Source of the DNA: DATAXV01 sp036272915
Lineage (GTDB): Bacteria; Chloroflexota; Dormibacteria; Dormibacterales; Dormibacteraceae
Assembly: GCA_036272915.1 (NCBI GenBank)
Contig: DATAXV010000064.1
Location: 1-22,701 of the forward strand
Direction: 5' to 3'
DNA: 22,701 bases
The translations under genes and the position numbers were made by a program. The notes under the pieces were generated by a model, which made no database searches, was not told the DNA's origin, and was given only the letters and a program-made list of their open reading frames with translations. Positions 13,187-20,977 of this stretch are shown piece after piece; position 1 is the stretch's first letter, and every line of letters begins with the position of its first letter.

Positions 13187-14887
13187 ATGCCCGGCATGTC
13201 GCGGGAGATTCGAGATCACCTTGCTTTCCTCTATGGAGCCGAGGCGGCGGCGGCCCTCGAGCCGCGGCTGGAGCGGCTGCTCCGCGGACGTGGCACCGGG
13301 AAGGGGTCGCGCCGAACCCCGACCCAGTCCGACGCGCTCCTGATCACCTATGGCGACCAGGTCCGTGAGGAGGGCCGGACCCCGCTCGCGTCACTCGGCG
13401 GGTTCCTCCAGAATCGGGCTGAGCAGGTGGTCAGCGGCGTCCACATCCTGCCCTTCTTCCCCTACTCCTCCGACGACGGCTTCTCCGTCGTCGACTACCG
13501 CCAGGTCGATCCCGAGCTGGGCGGCTGGGAGGACGTCGCCGCCCTCCGCGAGCGCTTCCAGCTCATGTTCGACGCGGTCTTCAACCACTGCTCGGCGAAG
13601 AGCACCTGGTTCCAGCGCTTCCTGGAGTGGGACTCCGAGTACCGGCACTGGTTCATCACCGTCGAGGGGGACCCCGACCTGAGCCAGGTGGTGCGGCCGC
13701 GGGCGCTGCCCCTGCTCACCACCTTCTCCACCGCCGACGGCTACAAGCGGGTCTGGACGACCTTCAGCGAGGACCAGGTCGACCTCAACGCCAAGGACCC
13801 GGAGGTCCTGCTCGAGCTGATCGACACGCTCCTCTTCTACGTCGAGCAGGGTGCCGCGTTCGTTCGCCTCGACGCGATCGGCTTCCTCTGGAAGGAGATC
13901 GGGACCAGCTGCATCCACCTGCCCCAGACCCATCACGTGATCCAGTTGATGCGCTCGGTGCTCGACCTCTGCGCCCCCGAGACCGTCTTGATCACCGAGA
14001 CCAACGTGCCCCACAAGGACAACATCTCCTACTTCGGCAACGGTCACAACGAGGCCCAGCTCGTCTACAACTTCGCCCTGCCTCCGCTCGTGCTCCACAC
14101 CCTGGCCACGGGCAGCGCCGAGGCGCTGACACGGTGGGCGAGCACGCTCGAGCCGCCCACGCCCGACGTCACCTTCTTCAACTTCCTGGCCTCCCACGAC
14201 GGGATCGGGCTGAACCCGGCGCGGGGCCTGCTCTCCGACGCCGAGATCGGCGGGCTGGTCGCGCAGGTCGAGCGGCACGGCGGCTTCGTCTCCTACAAGA
14301 CCAACCCGGATGGGAGCGAGAGCCCCTACGAGCTGAACGTCAACTACTTCGACGCCCTCTCCGATCCGGCCGGCGACGAGCCCGAGGAGAAGCAGGTGAG
14401 CCGCTTCCTGCTCGCCACCGCCATCCAGCTGGCGATGGCCGGCATGCCCGGGATCTACTTCCACTCGCTGTTCGGATCCAGGGGCGACCGCCAGGGTGCC
14501 GAGAAGAGCGGCATCAAGCGGCGGATCAACCGGCAGAAGCTCGAGCGCGAGCCGCTGGAGACGGAGCTGGCCGATCCGGCGTCGCGCCGTTCCCAGGTCT
14601 TCGAAGGGATGCGCCGGCTGATGGAGATGCGCCGCTCGTCGGCCGCCTTCCATCCCTCGGGCAGGCAGGAGGTGCTCTCCGTCGATGCGAGGGTCTTCGC
14701 GATCCTCAGGGAGTCGCCCGACGGGCAGGAGTCCGCGCTCTGTCTGCACAACGTCACCGACGACGAGGTCGAGGTTGAGCTCCAGGTGCCCGACGGTTCC
14801 AGTCCCCAGCAGGCGGTCCACTTCCAGCTGGCACCCTACGAATCGAGGTGGCAGCTCTCGCGGGTGGCGGCAGCCCTCCCGACCTGA
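13187..14887 (+). CDS. GH13 subfamily 18 phosphorylase (sucrose / glucosylglycerate phosphorylase type)
   Basis: A 566-residue protein starts at ATG 13187, with GAAGG six bases upstream; ATG 13196 is an alternative. It is a GH13_18 glycoside phosphorylase. Visible elements are LLITYGDQV (51-59), VHILPFFPYSSDDGFSVVDY (85-104), the nucleophile strand FVRLDAIGFLWKE (Asp229), the acid/base LITETNVPHKDN (Glu271) and the transition-state stabiliser FLASHDGIGLNP (Asp338). LPQTHHVIQLMRSVLD and the region KRRINRQKL are typical of the subfamily. These enzymes split sucrose, glucosylglycerate, glucosylglycerol or sucrose-6-phosphate with phosphate to give alpha-glucose 1-phosphate. The acceptor cannot be decided by eye; glucosylglycerate is favoured because related uncultured and actinobacterial-type genomes carry that branch, but this is inference. 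A phosphofructokinase lies downstream. Confidence 0.88.
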   Translation: MPGMSREIRDHLAFLYGAEAAAALEPRLERLLRGRGTGKGSRRTPTQSDALLITYGDQVREEGRTPLASLGGFLQNRAEQVVSGVHILPFFPYSSDDGFSVVDYRQVDPELGGWEDVAALRERFQLMFDAVFNHCSAKSTWFQRFLEWDSEYRHWFITVEGDPDLSQVVRPRALPLLTTFSTADGYKRVWTTFSEDQVDLNAKDPEVLLELIDTLLFYVEQGAAFVRLDAIGFLWKEIGTSCIHLPQTHHVIQLMRSVLDLCAPETVLITETNVPHKDNISYFGNGHNEAQLVYNFALPPLVLHTLATGSAEALTRWASTLEPPTPDVTFFNFLASHDGIGLNPARGLLSDAEIGGLVAQVERHGGFVSYKTNPDGSESPYELNVNYFDALSDPAGDEPEEKQVSRFLLATAIQLAMAGMPGIYFHSLFGSRGDRQGAEKSGIKRRINRQKLEREPLETELADPASRRSQVFEGMRRLMEMRRSSAAFHPSGRQEVLSVDARVFAILRESPDGQESALCLHNVTDDEVEVELQVPDGSSPQQAVHFQLAPYESRWQLSRVAAALPT

Positions 14888-15318
14888 CGCTCCGATCCGC
14901 CGTGGCCGTGTTCCTGGACCCGCTCAGCGAACAGGCGCCCTGATGGATGCGAGGAGGGACCGAAGCTGCCGGCTGGCCGTCCGAGCTCTGAGCGAGGACG
15001 GCACCACGGGATCATCGTTCTCGATCGCGGGCGCTCGCGATTCGAGCCGGCACCCGTTTCCGGTGCCCCGGCGTGGCGATCCCGCCCAGCGCTCAACCGA
15101 CCACCGCCAGGTTGGTTGAGGTCACCGAAGCTGCCCTTAGGTGTTTGGTGCGCGGTGCCCTCGACTCCAGCACTGGGCGCGCCGATTCGGTATTCAGAGA
15201 CGGGCGAATTGGACATGAGGAGCGTGCTCGAGTTGGAGCCCAGATGGCCGGTCGACTCCTACTCGTGCCCGTGCAGTACCGTGGGGCCGGTGCCGACAGA
15301 AGAAACGATGGGCCGCGG
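14888..15318. other. 431-base non-coding stretch with three dyads
   Basis: I see no convincing gene here; the open frames are short, unlike known proteins and not codon-biased. Three inverted repeats follow one another. TCGATCGCG/CGCGATTCGA (15021-15045) has one bulge. GGCACC/GGTGCC (15049-15067) is exact with a 7-base loop. TCAACCGACC/GGTTGGTTGA (15093-15119) pairs over 10 positions counting one G-U. None has a T-run. The region probably holds the 3' end of the phosphorylase transcript and the promoter of the phosphofructokinase gene. I cannot place a confident -35/-10. Confidence 0.5.
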
Positions 15319-16428
15319 ATGAGGCGAGCAGTCATTGCCCAATGCGGAGGCCCCACGGCGGTCCTCAACGCCAGCCTGGCCGGGTTCGTCGAGGTCGCCT
15401 GCAGTGCCTTCGAGGTGCTGGGCGCAAGGGGTGGCCCGCACGGCCTATTGACCGGAGACCTGGACCCGATCGAGGGTGACCTCGACCAGATCGCACAGCT
15501 CCCCGGTGCCTGGCTCGGAGCGGGACGGCTGCGCCTCGACGAAGTCGAGCGCGAGCGTGTTATCAGGGAGTTGGCCGAGCGGAATGTGACCCATCTCGCC
15601 CTGGCCGGCGGCAACGGCACGATGCTCCTCGCCGACCGGATCGGCGAGGAGGCCGCCGCCCGCGGTCACGAACTCCGCGTCGTCGGTATCCCCAAGACGG
15701 TCGACAACGATCTGTTTGGCACCGACCACTGCCCCGGATACCCGAGCGCCGCCCGCTTCCTCGCCCGCTCTGTCCGAGACATGGCCCTCGATCATTCGGC
15801 CTTCCACTCGATCGAGCCGGTGCGCATCGTGGAGACGTTCGGGAGGGACGCGGGATGGCTCGCGTACGCGGCGGCGGCGAGCAAGCGCGAGGAGGGCGAT
15901 GCCCCGCACCTCGTGTACCCGCCGGAGCAGGGCTACGACGAGGAGTCCTTCCTGGTCGATGTTGAGTCATCGGTGGACGCGAGGGGACTGGCCACGGTGG
16001 TCGTGGCCGAGGGGTTCGCCGGCGAGCTTATCGACAACGCATTCAAGACCGCCGTCTTCGACCGCCCGCTGACCGGCGGCGTGGCCCGCCTGCTGGCAGA
16101 CGTGGTCGAGCGTCGACTCGGCCTCCGAACGCGGGCCGACGTGCTCGGGACCGTCCAGCGCTGCGCCAGCTACGCGGTGTCGCGCCTCGACCGGGAGGAG
16201 GCGAGAGAGGCGGGCCACGTCGCCGCCGAGCTGCTCGCGGACGGGGTGAGCGGTGTGATGGTCGGGATCCATAGGAGCGAGGGCGAGCCCTACCGCTCGG
16301 AGATGGTCCCCGTCCCACTGGCCGAGGTCGGCGGCCGCAACCGGCGGCTGCCCGCCGAATGGGTGGTCGAGCCGGACCAGGCGCCCGCCGCCTTTCAGCG
16401 CTGGCTGAAGCCGCTGATCGCCGGCTGA
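15319..16428 (+). CDS. 6-phosphofructokinase family protein (phosphate donor uncertain)
   Basis: A 369-residue protein starts at ATG 15319, though no Shine-Dalgarno sequence is visible. It belongs to the PfkA/PPi-PFK family: CGGPTAVLNASL (9-20) at the N-terminus, LALAGGNGTML (93-103) for the donor phosphate loop, GIPKTVDNDLFGTDHCPGYPSA (123-144) with catalytic Asp129 and Asp131, and VETFGRDAGWLAYAAA (171-186) for fructose-6-phosphate. Gly100 matches Gly104 of E. coli PfkA, as in ATP-dependent enzymes. Lys126 matches position 124, where Lys is typical of PPi-dependent enzymes. Asn99 replaces the usual Asp103. The donor (ATP or PPi) is therefore open. Placement after a glucoside phosphorylase suggests that released hexose phosphate feeds glycolysis. 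A GC-rich hairpin follows the stop. Confidence 0.87.
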   Translation: MRRAVIAQCGGPTAVLNASLAGFVEVACSAFEVLGARGGPHGLLTGDLDPIEGDLDQIAQLPGAWLGAGRLRLDEVERERVIRELAERNVTHLALAGGNGTMLLADRIGEEAAARGHELRVVGIPKTVDNDLFGTDHCPGYPSAARFLARSVRDMALDHSAFHSIEPVRIVETFGRDAGWLAYAAAASKREEGDAPHLVYPPEQGYDEESFLVDVESSVDARGLATVVVAEGFAGELIDNAFKTAVFDRPLTGGVARLLADVVERRLGLRTRADVLGTVQRCASYAVSRLDREEAREAGHVAAELLADGVSGVMVGIHRSEGEPYRSEMVPVPLAEVGGRNRRLPAEWVVEPDQAPAAFQRWLKPLIAG

Positions 16429-16438
16429 GTCGCGGGGC

Positions 16439-16458
16439 GGCCGCCTTCACGGGCGGCC
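16439..16458 (+). terminator. Terminator-like hairpin after the phosphofructokinase gene
   Basis: GGCCGCC (16439-16445) and GGCGGCC (16452-16458) pair exactly around TTCACG, eleven bases after the stop codon. The 3' side continues as a C-run and then CTT, not a proper U tract, so strength is uncertain. Confidence 0.55.
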
Positions 16459-16546
16459 CCCCCTTCAAGGCAATGGAGAGGCGGAAGCGCTGCGGCGTGG
16501 GGCTGAAGTCGAGCATCGGTCTGTGCAGCAGGTAGCGCTGTCGGCT

Positions 16547-16690
16547 ATGTCGGAATACGTCAGCCGGCCGGCCTCTCCACCGCAGCGACGTCAGGCGGTT
16601 CCGGTAGCGGAAGTCTTCCGATCTGATCGGGATGCCGTCGTCGATGATGAGACCCGTCTCGAGGCCTATGATCGGCCATCCGGACAGTGA
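16547..16690 (+). pseudogene. Possible antitoxin remnant upstream of the PIN-domain remnant
   Basis: A 47-residue frame runs from ATG 16547 to TGA 16690. Its stop overlaps the GTG that opens the VapC-like frame (GTGA at 16687-16690), the usual arrangement of a vapB-vapC pair. The C-terminal part, VAEVFRSDRDAVVDDETRLE, vaguely resembles the acidic toxin-binding tail of Phd/VapB antitoxins. The N-terminal part lacks a recognisable DNA-binding motif and is too short, so it is probably eroded. The identity is mainly inferred from position. Confidence 0.35.
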
Positions 16691-17014
16691 TCACTCAACA
16701 CCTCAGGGGGCTTGCTGACACCAACATTCTCATCTTCTTGGAGCGACTCCCGGGCCGAGTCCCTACCCCTGGAGTTGCTCGCCACTCCCCTTCGACGCTG
16801 ATGCGGCTCGACAGTACGGGGTCATCGCGGCCGCAGTGATCGCGGCTGGCCGCAAGCCCCGGCGCCGTGAGCCGGATCTCATGATCACCAGCGTGGCCGC
16901 GGCCACCAGCTGCCCCTCTTCACGACCAATCCCGACGACTTCCGCGGGCTGCGAGGGCTTGTGCCGGTGGTGCCTGTACCCCGGCCGCCGGTTGCATCGG
17001 CGCCTGAGACGTAG
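16687..17014 (+). pseudogene. VapC-like PIN-domain toxin pseudogene (frameshifts and internal deletion)
   Basis: Pieces of a PIN-domain ribonuclease are readable in three successive frames. Frame one (from GTG 16687) has RGLADTNILIFLERLP with the first active-site Asp. A second frame (from about 16782) has PLPFDADAARQYGVIAAA, then AGRKPRRREPDLMITSVAAAT. A third frame (from 16907) has QLPLFTTNPDDFRGLRGLVPVVPV, the standard PIN C-terminus, ending at TAG 17014. About 40-50 residues between the first two pieces, including the usual TLAEL acidic residue, are missing. VapC toxins cut tRNA or rRNA; this copy cannot be functional. It shows that a toxin-antitoxin pair once sat here. Order and spacing of the pieces make chance resemblance unlikely. 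Confidence 0.75.
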
Positions 17015-17049
17015 CGAGGCCAGGCGTCCGTCGGTTCAGGCGTTTGGCT

Positions 17050-17065
17050 GGCGCCGTTGGGCGCC
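17050..17065. terminator. Short GC hairpin downstream of the tricorn gene
   Basis: GGCGCC (17050-17055) and GGCGCC (17060-17065) pair around GTTG. It lies eight bases beyond the stop of the minus-strand tricorn gene. No U tract follows on that strand, so it is only a candidate. Confidence 0.35.
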
Positions 17066-17072
17066 GGCAGAG

Positions 17073-20000
17073 TCATTCTGCCGCGGCTTCCGGGCGCAGG
17101 CGTGGCGGTAGCGACTGCGAGGTCCGCCGCGGACCCTGAGTCTGGCGGGGCCGATGCGGCGGGCGCTCCAAGAGGAGTTCCAGAGCTATGGCGATGCCCC
17201 GCTCGAGCTGAGCATCCACGCCGCTCCGGTAGTCGTGCGGCGCGTTCTCGACCTCGATATCCGGATCGGTGCCGTGATTCTCGACGCCCCAGCCCACGTC
17301 ATCGAAGAAGAAGGAGAACTCGGGCTGGGTGGTCACCGTCCCATCGGCGAGGAGATGGCGCGGCCAGATGCCGATCACGCCGCCCCAGGTCCGGGTGCCG
17401 ATCAGGGGGCCCAGCGCCATCATCTTGAAGGCGTGGCTGAAGATGTCGCCGTCGGAGCCCGCCCACTCGTTGGTGATCGCGACCAGCGGTCCGGCCGGCG
17501 ATTCGCGCGGATAGGGCTCGGGCCGTATCCAGCGGCCGAAGTCGTAGCCGAGGCGGCGACGCGCCAGCTTCTCCAGGAGGAGGGATGAGTTGTCGCCGCC
17601 GCCGTTGGCACGGACGTCGACGATGAGGGCGTCGCACTCGTACTCGAGCAGGAAGCCGCGATGGAACTGGGAGAAGCCCCAGGGCCCCATGTCGGGGATG
17701 TGGAGGTAGCCGACGCGCCCACCGGTCGCCTCGCGGACCAGCCGGCGCCGGCCCTCCACCCAGTCGCGGTACCGTCCCCTCTGCTCATGGGGCAGCGCCC
17801 TCACGGTCAGGGTCCGCGCGTGCTCCTCGCCGGGGCGGCGGACCAGCAGGGCGACCAGGTTGCCGGCCTGGTTGACCAGACGCTCGCCGGGTGTGATCCG
17901 CTCGGAGAGCGGCTGGCCGTTGATCGCCAGCAGCACGTCGCCCGTCCGCACGTCGGCACCCGCCGCCGCCAGCGGGGAGGTGGCATCGCGATCCCAGGGG
18001 TCGCCCCCAACCAGCTGGCGCACCGCGTAGCCGCCCGCCTCCGCCCGGTACTCCCAGTCGGCGCCGAGGTAGCCCTGCCGGTAGTCGGGGCGCGACCGGT
18101 ACTCGCCGCCGATCTCGTAGGCGTGCGAGGTCCCCAGCTCGCCCTGCAGCTCCCAGAGGAGGTCGGAGAACTCGGACCGGGTGCCGACCAGGTCGACCAG
18201 GGGCAGGTAGCGCCGGTGCACCTCGTCCCAGTCGACGCCGGAGATGTCCTCGACCCAGAACTGCTCGCGCTGGAGCCGCCAGGCCTCCTGGAACATCTGC
18301 CGCCACTCGGCGCTGGGCTGGACCGAGACGCGGACCCGGTCGAGGTCGATCCACCCACTCTCGCGGCCGGGCTCGTCGCCCTCCGGCACCTTCTCGCCGG
18401 CGGCGATCACGCGCAGCCGGTCGCCCGAGCGATAGAAGAGCGTGCTCCGGTCCCGGCTGAGGTCGAAGTCGCCGACGCCGTCAGCCAGCCGTTCCTGCCG
18501 CTGCTTCTCCAGGTCGTAGCACTCGAGCGATCCACGGGATCCTCCCGATTGCCACCAGTCGTGGCCGAGCGTGCCCTCAAGCGGGAAGTCGGAGTAGAGG
18601 ACCTTCTCGCCGACGGCCCTGATCTTCGCGTACCGGCCGGGCTCGACCGGGAAGGCGACGATGCGGTCGGTGATGCCCTCCAGCTCGATCTCCACGGCGG
18701 GCACGCCGTCCTGGTGTTCCCCGGCCGGTGTCTCGCCACCGCCCCGAAGCGGTCTGGGCCGGGGCGCGAAGGGGTCGGGGACCTCCGGGCGCAGGGCTAT
18801 CGCGTAGGGCCTCACCGGCCGGGGGAAGCTGAGCTCGAACTGGAGCTCGTCATAGACGGGGTCGAAGTTCCTCGCGCCGAGGAAGTAGAGGTAGCGGGCC
18901 TTGGGGTCGAAGGTGGGTATGCGGTCGTGGCGGACCCGCGAGGTGACCGGCCAGCTCTCCCCCGATTCCACCCGGCAGACCTTGATCACGCTGGAGGCGG
19001 GCGTGTCGGCGAAGGCGTAGGCGATCCAGCGGCCGTCCGGCGACCAGGCGATGCCGTCCAGCGGCGCGCACTCGCTCCGATCGAGCGTGCGGATGCTCGG
19101 CGTATCCCCGCCGAGGTCGGCGAGCAGCAGCTCGTTGCGGTGGTTGCTGATCGCGACCAGGTCGCCGACCGGTCCGACCTCGAGCTCGACGATGCGTCCG
19201 GTGTCGAGGCCGTCCAGGGTCCGCGGCTCCGAGGAGTCGGCGCGGAGCACGACCAGGCACTCCGGCCCGTCGGCGCCATTGGCCGCCGCCACCAGCCGGA
19301 GGCGGTCGTTGAGCCAGGTCAGCAACCGGTAGCGGATGCCGTCCGGGCTCCCGTGCTGGGAGACGGCGCCCTCCCAGTTGGCGAAGCTGAAGGCCTTGCC
19401 CCGGGTGGTGATCGCGAGCCCCAGCCCGTCCGGGGCCAGGGTCACGCCGTCCAGGTGCTGGGAGGCGGGGACGAAGCGGCGGTTGCGCTGCGTCCGGGAG
19501 CTGGGCAGCCGGACCGGGACGGCCCGGGGGCCGTCGTCGTCGGGATCGAGCAGGTAGAGGCGGGCGCCGGCGTGGTAGACCAGCCGTCGGCCATCACCGG
19601 AGAGGTTGCGGGCGTAGAAGTCGTCGTGGTCGCTGTGCCGACGGAGGCCGCCACCCCCGGCGTCGCAGGAGTAGACGTTGCCGACCCCCTCGTGATCGCT
19701 GAGGAAGAAGACGCGATCGCCGACCCAGCAGGGGCCGGTGAGGTTGCCGTCCAGGTCGATCAGGCGGTGGAAGTCGGCGTCCGGTCCGGGCGCGATCCAG
19801 AGCGCGCCGGCGAGGCCGCCGCGGTAGCGCTTCCACTGAGCCGGCTCCCTGGTCGCGCCGCGGCCCAGGACCAGTGCTCCCCCGTCGGAGCGCGTCAGCG
19901 CCGTCCCCGGTCCCAGGTCCAGGTCACGAGGCAGGCCACCCTCGGCGCCGACCTGGCGGAACCAGACCGGGCTCTCGAAGGCGCGCGCGGCCCCGGTGGT

Positions 20001-20315
20001 GTACTGGATGGCGATGCCATCAGACGTCCAGCCGACGATCGACCAGACGTTGCCCTCGAAGGTGAGTCGGTTGGTCGGGCTGCCGCCGGCGTCCATCACG
20101 TAGACGTCGGCCGGACCCTCCTCGCGCCCCACGAACGCGATTCGCCGGCCATCCGGGGAGAACCGGGGATGCGTCGCCTCGGCCACGCCCGCGGTCAGCC
20201 GGTGGGCGGCGCCGCCTGAGGTCGGGACCGACCAGAGGTCGTCCTCGGCGACGAAGACGATGCGATCGCGGTGGAGGGCGGGAAACCTGAGGTAGCCGTC
20301 CTCCACCGCGTCCAT
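17073..20315 (-). CDS. Tricorn protease (S41 family, 1080 aa)
   Basis: This very large cytoplasmic peptidase starts at ATG 20315. Its domains are those of tricorn. A six-bladed then a seven-bladed beta-propeller covers about 1-660, with recurring FSPDGRRIAFVG- and WSPDGRWIAYAF-type blades. Then come a linker, a PDZ-like domain (about 765-840, DVRTGDVLLAINGQPL at 788-803) and the split serine protease core. Catalytic residues are visible: Ser730-His731 in LGTSHAYEIGG, nucleophile Ser954 in NEWAGSDGDIFSH, and Glu1012 in GWGVENHGTDPDIEV. Length and order match the Thermoplasma enzyme, which degrades 6-12-residue proteasome products to dipeptides or tripeptides. The proline- and arginine-rich C-terminal 30 residues look unstructured. 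No good ribosome binding site precedes it. It follows a DinB-like gene by 58 bases and may be co-transcribed. Confidence 0.95.
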   Translation of the reverse strand: MDAVEDGYLRFPALHRDRIVFVAEDDLWSVPTSGGAAHRLTAGVAEATHPRFSPDGRRIAFVGREEGPADVYVMDAGGSPTNRLTFEGNVWSIVGWTSDGIAIQYTTGAARAFESPVWFRQVGAEGGLPRDLDLGPGTALTRSDGGALVLGRGATREPAQWKRYRGGLAGALWIAPGPDADFHRLIDLDGNLTGPCWVGDRVFFLSDHEGVGNVYSCDAGGGGLRRHSDHDDFYARNLSGDGRRLVYHAGARLYLLDPDDDGPRAVPVRLPSSRTQRNRRFVPASQHLDGVTLAPDGLGLAITTRGKAFSFANWEGAVSQHGSPDGIRYRLLTWLNDRLRLVAAANGADGPECLVVLRADSSEPRTLDGLDTGRIVELEVGPVGDLVAISNHRNELLLADLGGDTPSIRTLDRSECAPLDGIAWSPDGRWIAYAFADTPASSVIKVCRVESGESWPVTSRVRHDRIPTFDPKARYLYFLGARNFDPVYDELQFELSFPRPVRPYAIALRPEVPDPFAPRPRPLRGGGETPAGEHQDGVPAVEIELEGITDRIVAFPVEPGRYAKIRAVGEKVLYSDFPLEGTLGHDWWQSGGSRGSLECYDLEKQRQERLADGVGDFDLSRDRSTLFYRSGDRLRVIAAGEKVPEGDEPGRESGWIDLDRVRVSVQPSAEWRQMFQEAWRLQREQFWVEDISGVDWDEVHRRYLPLVDLVGTRSEFSDLLWELQGELGTSHAYEIGGEYRSRPDYRQGYLGADWEYRAEAGGYAVRQLVGGDPWDRDATSPLAAAGADVRTGDVLLAINGQPLSERITPGERLVNQAGNLVALLVRRPGEEHARTLTVRALPHEQRGRYRDWVEGRRRLVREATGGRVGYLHIPDMGPWGFSQFHRGFLLEYECDALIVDVRANGGGDNSSLLLEKLARRRLGYDFGRWIRPEPYPRESPAGPLVAITNEWAGSDGDIFSHAFKMMALGPLIGTRTWGGVIGIWPRHLLADGTVTTQPEFSFFFDDVGWGVENHGTDPDIEVENAPHDYRSGVDAQLERGIAIALELLLERPPHRPRQTQGPRRTSQSLPPRLRPEAAAE

Positions 20316-20373
20316 CGCGACTCAACGTAACACCGTGCCGCCCGGTCGCGGACACCCGCCAGATCGCTGCCGG

Positions 20374-20925
20374 TCAGCCGGCGGTGCGCCACCTCCTGCC
20401 GCCGTCGCTGGCGCGGTAGAGGTCGCGGAGCAGGGCGACCTCGGCCGCGTGGTGGAAGATCTCCCGATCGTTGTGGAGGACGAGGCCGGCCATGGGGTCG
20501 TCCCGGAAGGGGCCGGGCTCGCCCATGGGCGCCGCCAGCGCCTCCGCGTCGAGCCCGCGGATGCCGTCGCGCCAGGCGTCGTAGTGCTCCTCCATGCGGG
20601 CGATGGCCTCGCCGGCGCTGGCGGGCAGGTCCATCTCCGCCTGGGTCGGCTCGCGCCCTCCGTCGAAGTGGAAGGCCACCCGGGCGGCGAGGATCTCGAG
20701 GCTGATGTGGCCAAGGCGCCACGCGATCGTGGTCACCGGCGGCGGGTCGGGCGGCGGCCAGAAGCCGTCCATGACCATCCGGCCGTCCTCGGCGCGGTGG
20801 ATGCTCCAGCAGCCCTCCACGGGCTCCCATAGGTACTCCTCGTCCGTCATGCCCTCAAGGCGGGGCCGGAACATCGCCGTCCAGTACCAGTCGAGCTGCA
20901 GCAGCAGCTGCTCGGTCCAATCCAT
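20374..20925 (-). CDS. DinB-like four-helix-bundle protein
   Basis: A 183-residue protein begins MDWTEQLLLQLDWYWTAMFRP, a typical DinB first helix. I chose ATG 20925, not the longer form from 20979, because the latter would overlap the divergent dehydrogenase start. The DinB superfamily binds a metal through three histidines, and candidates here are in WRLGHISLEILAAR (about 69-82) and VLHNDREIFHHAAEVALLRDLY (about 148-169). Members include thiol-dependent S-transferases (mycothiol and bacillithiol types) and many proteins of unknown role. No Shine-Dalgarno sequence is present, but CATTAT ends six bases before the ATG, so a leaderless transcript is likely. Downstream lies the tricorn gene. Substrate unknown. 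Confidence 0.8.
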   Translation of the reverse strand: MDWTEQLLLQLDWYWTAMFRPRLEGMTDEEYLWEPVEGCWSIHRAEDGRMVMDGFWPPPDPPPVTTIAWRLGHISLEILAARVAFHFDGGREPTQAEMDLPASAGEAIARMEEHYDAWRDGIRGLDAEALAAPMGEPGPFRDDPMAGLVLHNDREIFHHAAEVALLRDLYRASDGGRRWRTAG

Positions 20926-20947
20926 GCGGGCATAATGATCGTCGTCG

Positions 20948-20969
20948 AGGACAGGCAATGTCCTACTGT
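20948..20969. promoter_or_regulatory. Dyad and -10 element between DinB-like and dehydrogenase genes
   Basis: AGGACA (20948-20953) and TGTCCT (20959-20964) form a perfect inverted repeat with a 5-base centre. TACTGT (20964-20969), which abuts the right arm, fits a -10 hexamer eight bases before ATG 20978. That placement suggests a leaderless dehydrogenase mRNA under control of a protein bound at the dyad. Confidence 0.45.
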
Positions 20970-20977
20970 GCTTGAGC

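Noticed and set aside
11524..13368. 614-codon open frame on the plus strand across the Idh-type, cyclodeaminase and phosphorylase genes
   Set aside because: It spans three well-supported genes in other frames and is arginine/glycine-rich noise.
15021..15045. tRNA-like fragment in the gap after the phosphorylase gene
   Set aside because: A TTCGA-like arm is present, but no acceptor stem or anticodon arm can be folded around it.
17661..20219. 852-codon open frame on the plus strand opposite the tricorn gene
   Set aside because: It is a GC-bias shadow of the tricorn gene; the translation is valine/aspartate/glutamate-rich low-complexity sequence with no domain.
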